From the NCBI GenBank assembly GCA_964591565.1, contig CAZQEC010000046.1, positions 1 through 6,188 on the forward strand: a stretch of DNA of 6,188 nucleotides, given 5' to 3'. Shown one piece after another: positions 5,933 to 6,188 of this stretch; the first letter of the stretch is position 1, and each line of letters begins with the position of its first letter. The translations under genes and the position numbers were made by a program. A model generated the notes under the pieces. The model ran no database searches. It saw only the letters and a list, made by a program, of their open reading frames with translations, and had not been told where the DNA came from. The stretch comes from CAZQEC01 sp964591565. Lineage in GTDB: Bacteria > Patescibacteriota > UBA1384 > CAJBMM01.

Positions 5933-5956
5933 ATAACCTTCCGCCCCATTTTTATT
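5921..5956 (+). terminator. Rho-independent terminator of cassette 2
   Basis: Identical stem and loop to that after B1: 5921-5930 pairs with 5936-5945 around GAATA, followed by CCA and a T-rich run TTTTTATT. The B2 stop TAA again falls at the loop. It should insulate manC from the cassette transcript. Confidence 0.9.
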
Positions 5957-6029
5957 GCCCAAAAAGGGAGACTCCTTTAACAGGGTGCGACCCTTGACAG
6001 GGTGAGACCCTGTACAAGGTCCCTCCCTG
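5941..6029 (+). repeat. Repeat R3, long form, right edge of the cassette array
   Basis: An 89-bp direct repeat of R1, three differences in total, about 2.03 kb apart and in the same orientation. It includes the 51-bp hairpin module (5978-6028) with CAGGGT/ACCCTG (5998-6012). After it the sequence no longer resembles the cassette leaders: it runs into an unrelated leader for manC, so this is the right boundary of the array. Confidence 0.9.
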
Positions 6030-6050
6030 AAGCAACTGAAGCAATGTATG

Positions 6051-6077
6051 TTAAGAATTGTCGGTTTGTGCTATTAT
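6051..6077 (+). promoter_or_regulatory. Candidate promoter for manC
   Basis: TATTAT (6072-6077; 5 of 6) lies about 35 bp before the manC start. The best -35 is TTAAGA (6051-6056; 4 of 6) with a short 15-bp spacer. It is clearly weaker than the two cassette promoters and unrelated to them. Confidence 0.45.
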
Positions 6078-6112
6078 CCATTGTATTAAACCCCTCGAAA
6101 TGGAGGCAAAAT

Positions 6113-6188
6113 ATGTCGTTAAATATCGTTATTATGGCCGGTGGGGCGGGGACTAGGTTGTGGCCGATGAGTCGCGTTGAGGCGCCCA
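6113..6188 (+). CDS. manC: Mannose-1-phosphate guanylyltransferase (ManC-type), 3'-truncated
   Basis: Only the first 25 codons are in the window. They contain the nucleotide-binding signature of sugar-phosphate nucleotidyltransferases, MAGGAGTRLWPMSR (residues 8-21), and the TRLWPxSR form is typical of GDP-mannose pyrophosphorylases, which make GDP-mannose from mannose 1-phosphate and GTP. GDP-mannose feeds glycan and surface-polysaccharide synthesis. The ATG is preceded by GGAGG (6102-6106) at 6 nt. Other nucleotidyltransferases (for instance glucose 1-phosphate thymidylyltransferases) usually have LxPxT here instead, so they are less likely. Whether it is a fused ManC with an isomerase domain cannot be seen. 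Confidence 0.85.
   Translation, partial: MSLNIVIMAGGAGTRLWPMSRVEAP

Noticed and set aside
5432..5962. 176-residue minus-strand reading frame across B2
   Set aside because: It is antisense to a gene with its own start and terminator, it begins in the repeated terminator region, and similar minus-strand frames appear over the other repeat copies.
3910..6029. CRISPR array
   Set aside because: Repeats are few, unequal in length and separated by full genes with promoters and terminators, not by uniform short spacers; no cas genes are visible.
6029..6044. GAAGCAACT-GAAGCAATG repeat after R3 as remnant of an A gene end
   Set aside because: It shares an 11-mer (AACTGAAGCAA) with the 3' end of A1, but the stop and linker do not follow, so chance is as likely.

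Overview
The window looks like a chromosomal segment of an uncultivated bacterium using the standard code: TGA acts as a stop and there are no in-frame TGA codons inside genes. Shine-Dalgarno sites are strong GGAGG. Promoters are sigma-70 type, and two genes appear to start or be bounded by non-ATG signals. A small-genome or candidate-phyla (Patescibacteria-like) source is possible from the short hypothetical genes and intergenic hairpin repeats, but nothing here proves a phylum.

Left part (1-3824) holds ordinary metabolic and stress genes. A Gfo/Idh/MocA oxidoreductase runs in from the left edge; the first complete codons spell its catalytic EKPL motif. It converges on, and overlaps by 8 bp, a minus-strand VapB/VapC-type toxin-antitoxin pair (AbrB-fold antitoxin, PIN-domain toxin). 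Just upstream on the same minus strand is a complete GH94 glycoside phosphorylase that starts at TTG. At the far right (6113-6188) the N-terminus of a mannose-1-phosphate guanylyltransferase (ManC-type) enters. Sugar phosphorolysis, a sugar-modifying oxidoreductase and GDP-mannose supply suggest a carbohydrate or surface-polysaccharide neighbourhood.

Middle part (3910-6029) is the unusual region. Two tandem cassettes each carry the same layout: a strong promoter (TTGACA, 16-bp spacer, extended -10), a first small gene (A1, A2), a 30-bp linker identical at 29 positions, a second small gene (B1, B2), and a terminator hairpin whose 5' arm is the last codons of the B gene. Flanking and linking non-coding DNA is almost identical between copies, while the four encoded proteins (126, 129, 138 and 139 aa) are so diverged that kinship is visible only as sparse shared positions. 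Long direct repeats (R1, R3; 88-89 bp) bracket the pair, and a 51-bp hairpin module is present in R1 and R3 but missing from the middle copy. R1 begins inside what is elsewhere the terminator's 3' arm, as if a further cassette once lay to its left.

The best reading is a small array of interchangeable two-gene operons of unknown function, with conserved regulatory frames and fast-diverging or exchanged contents, inserted between the GH94 gene and manC. I recognise no known family for the four proteins.
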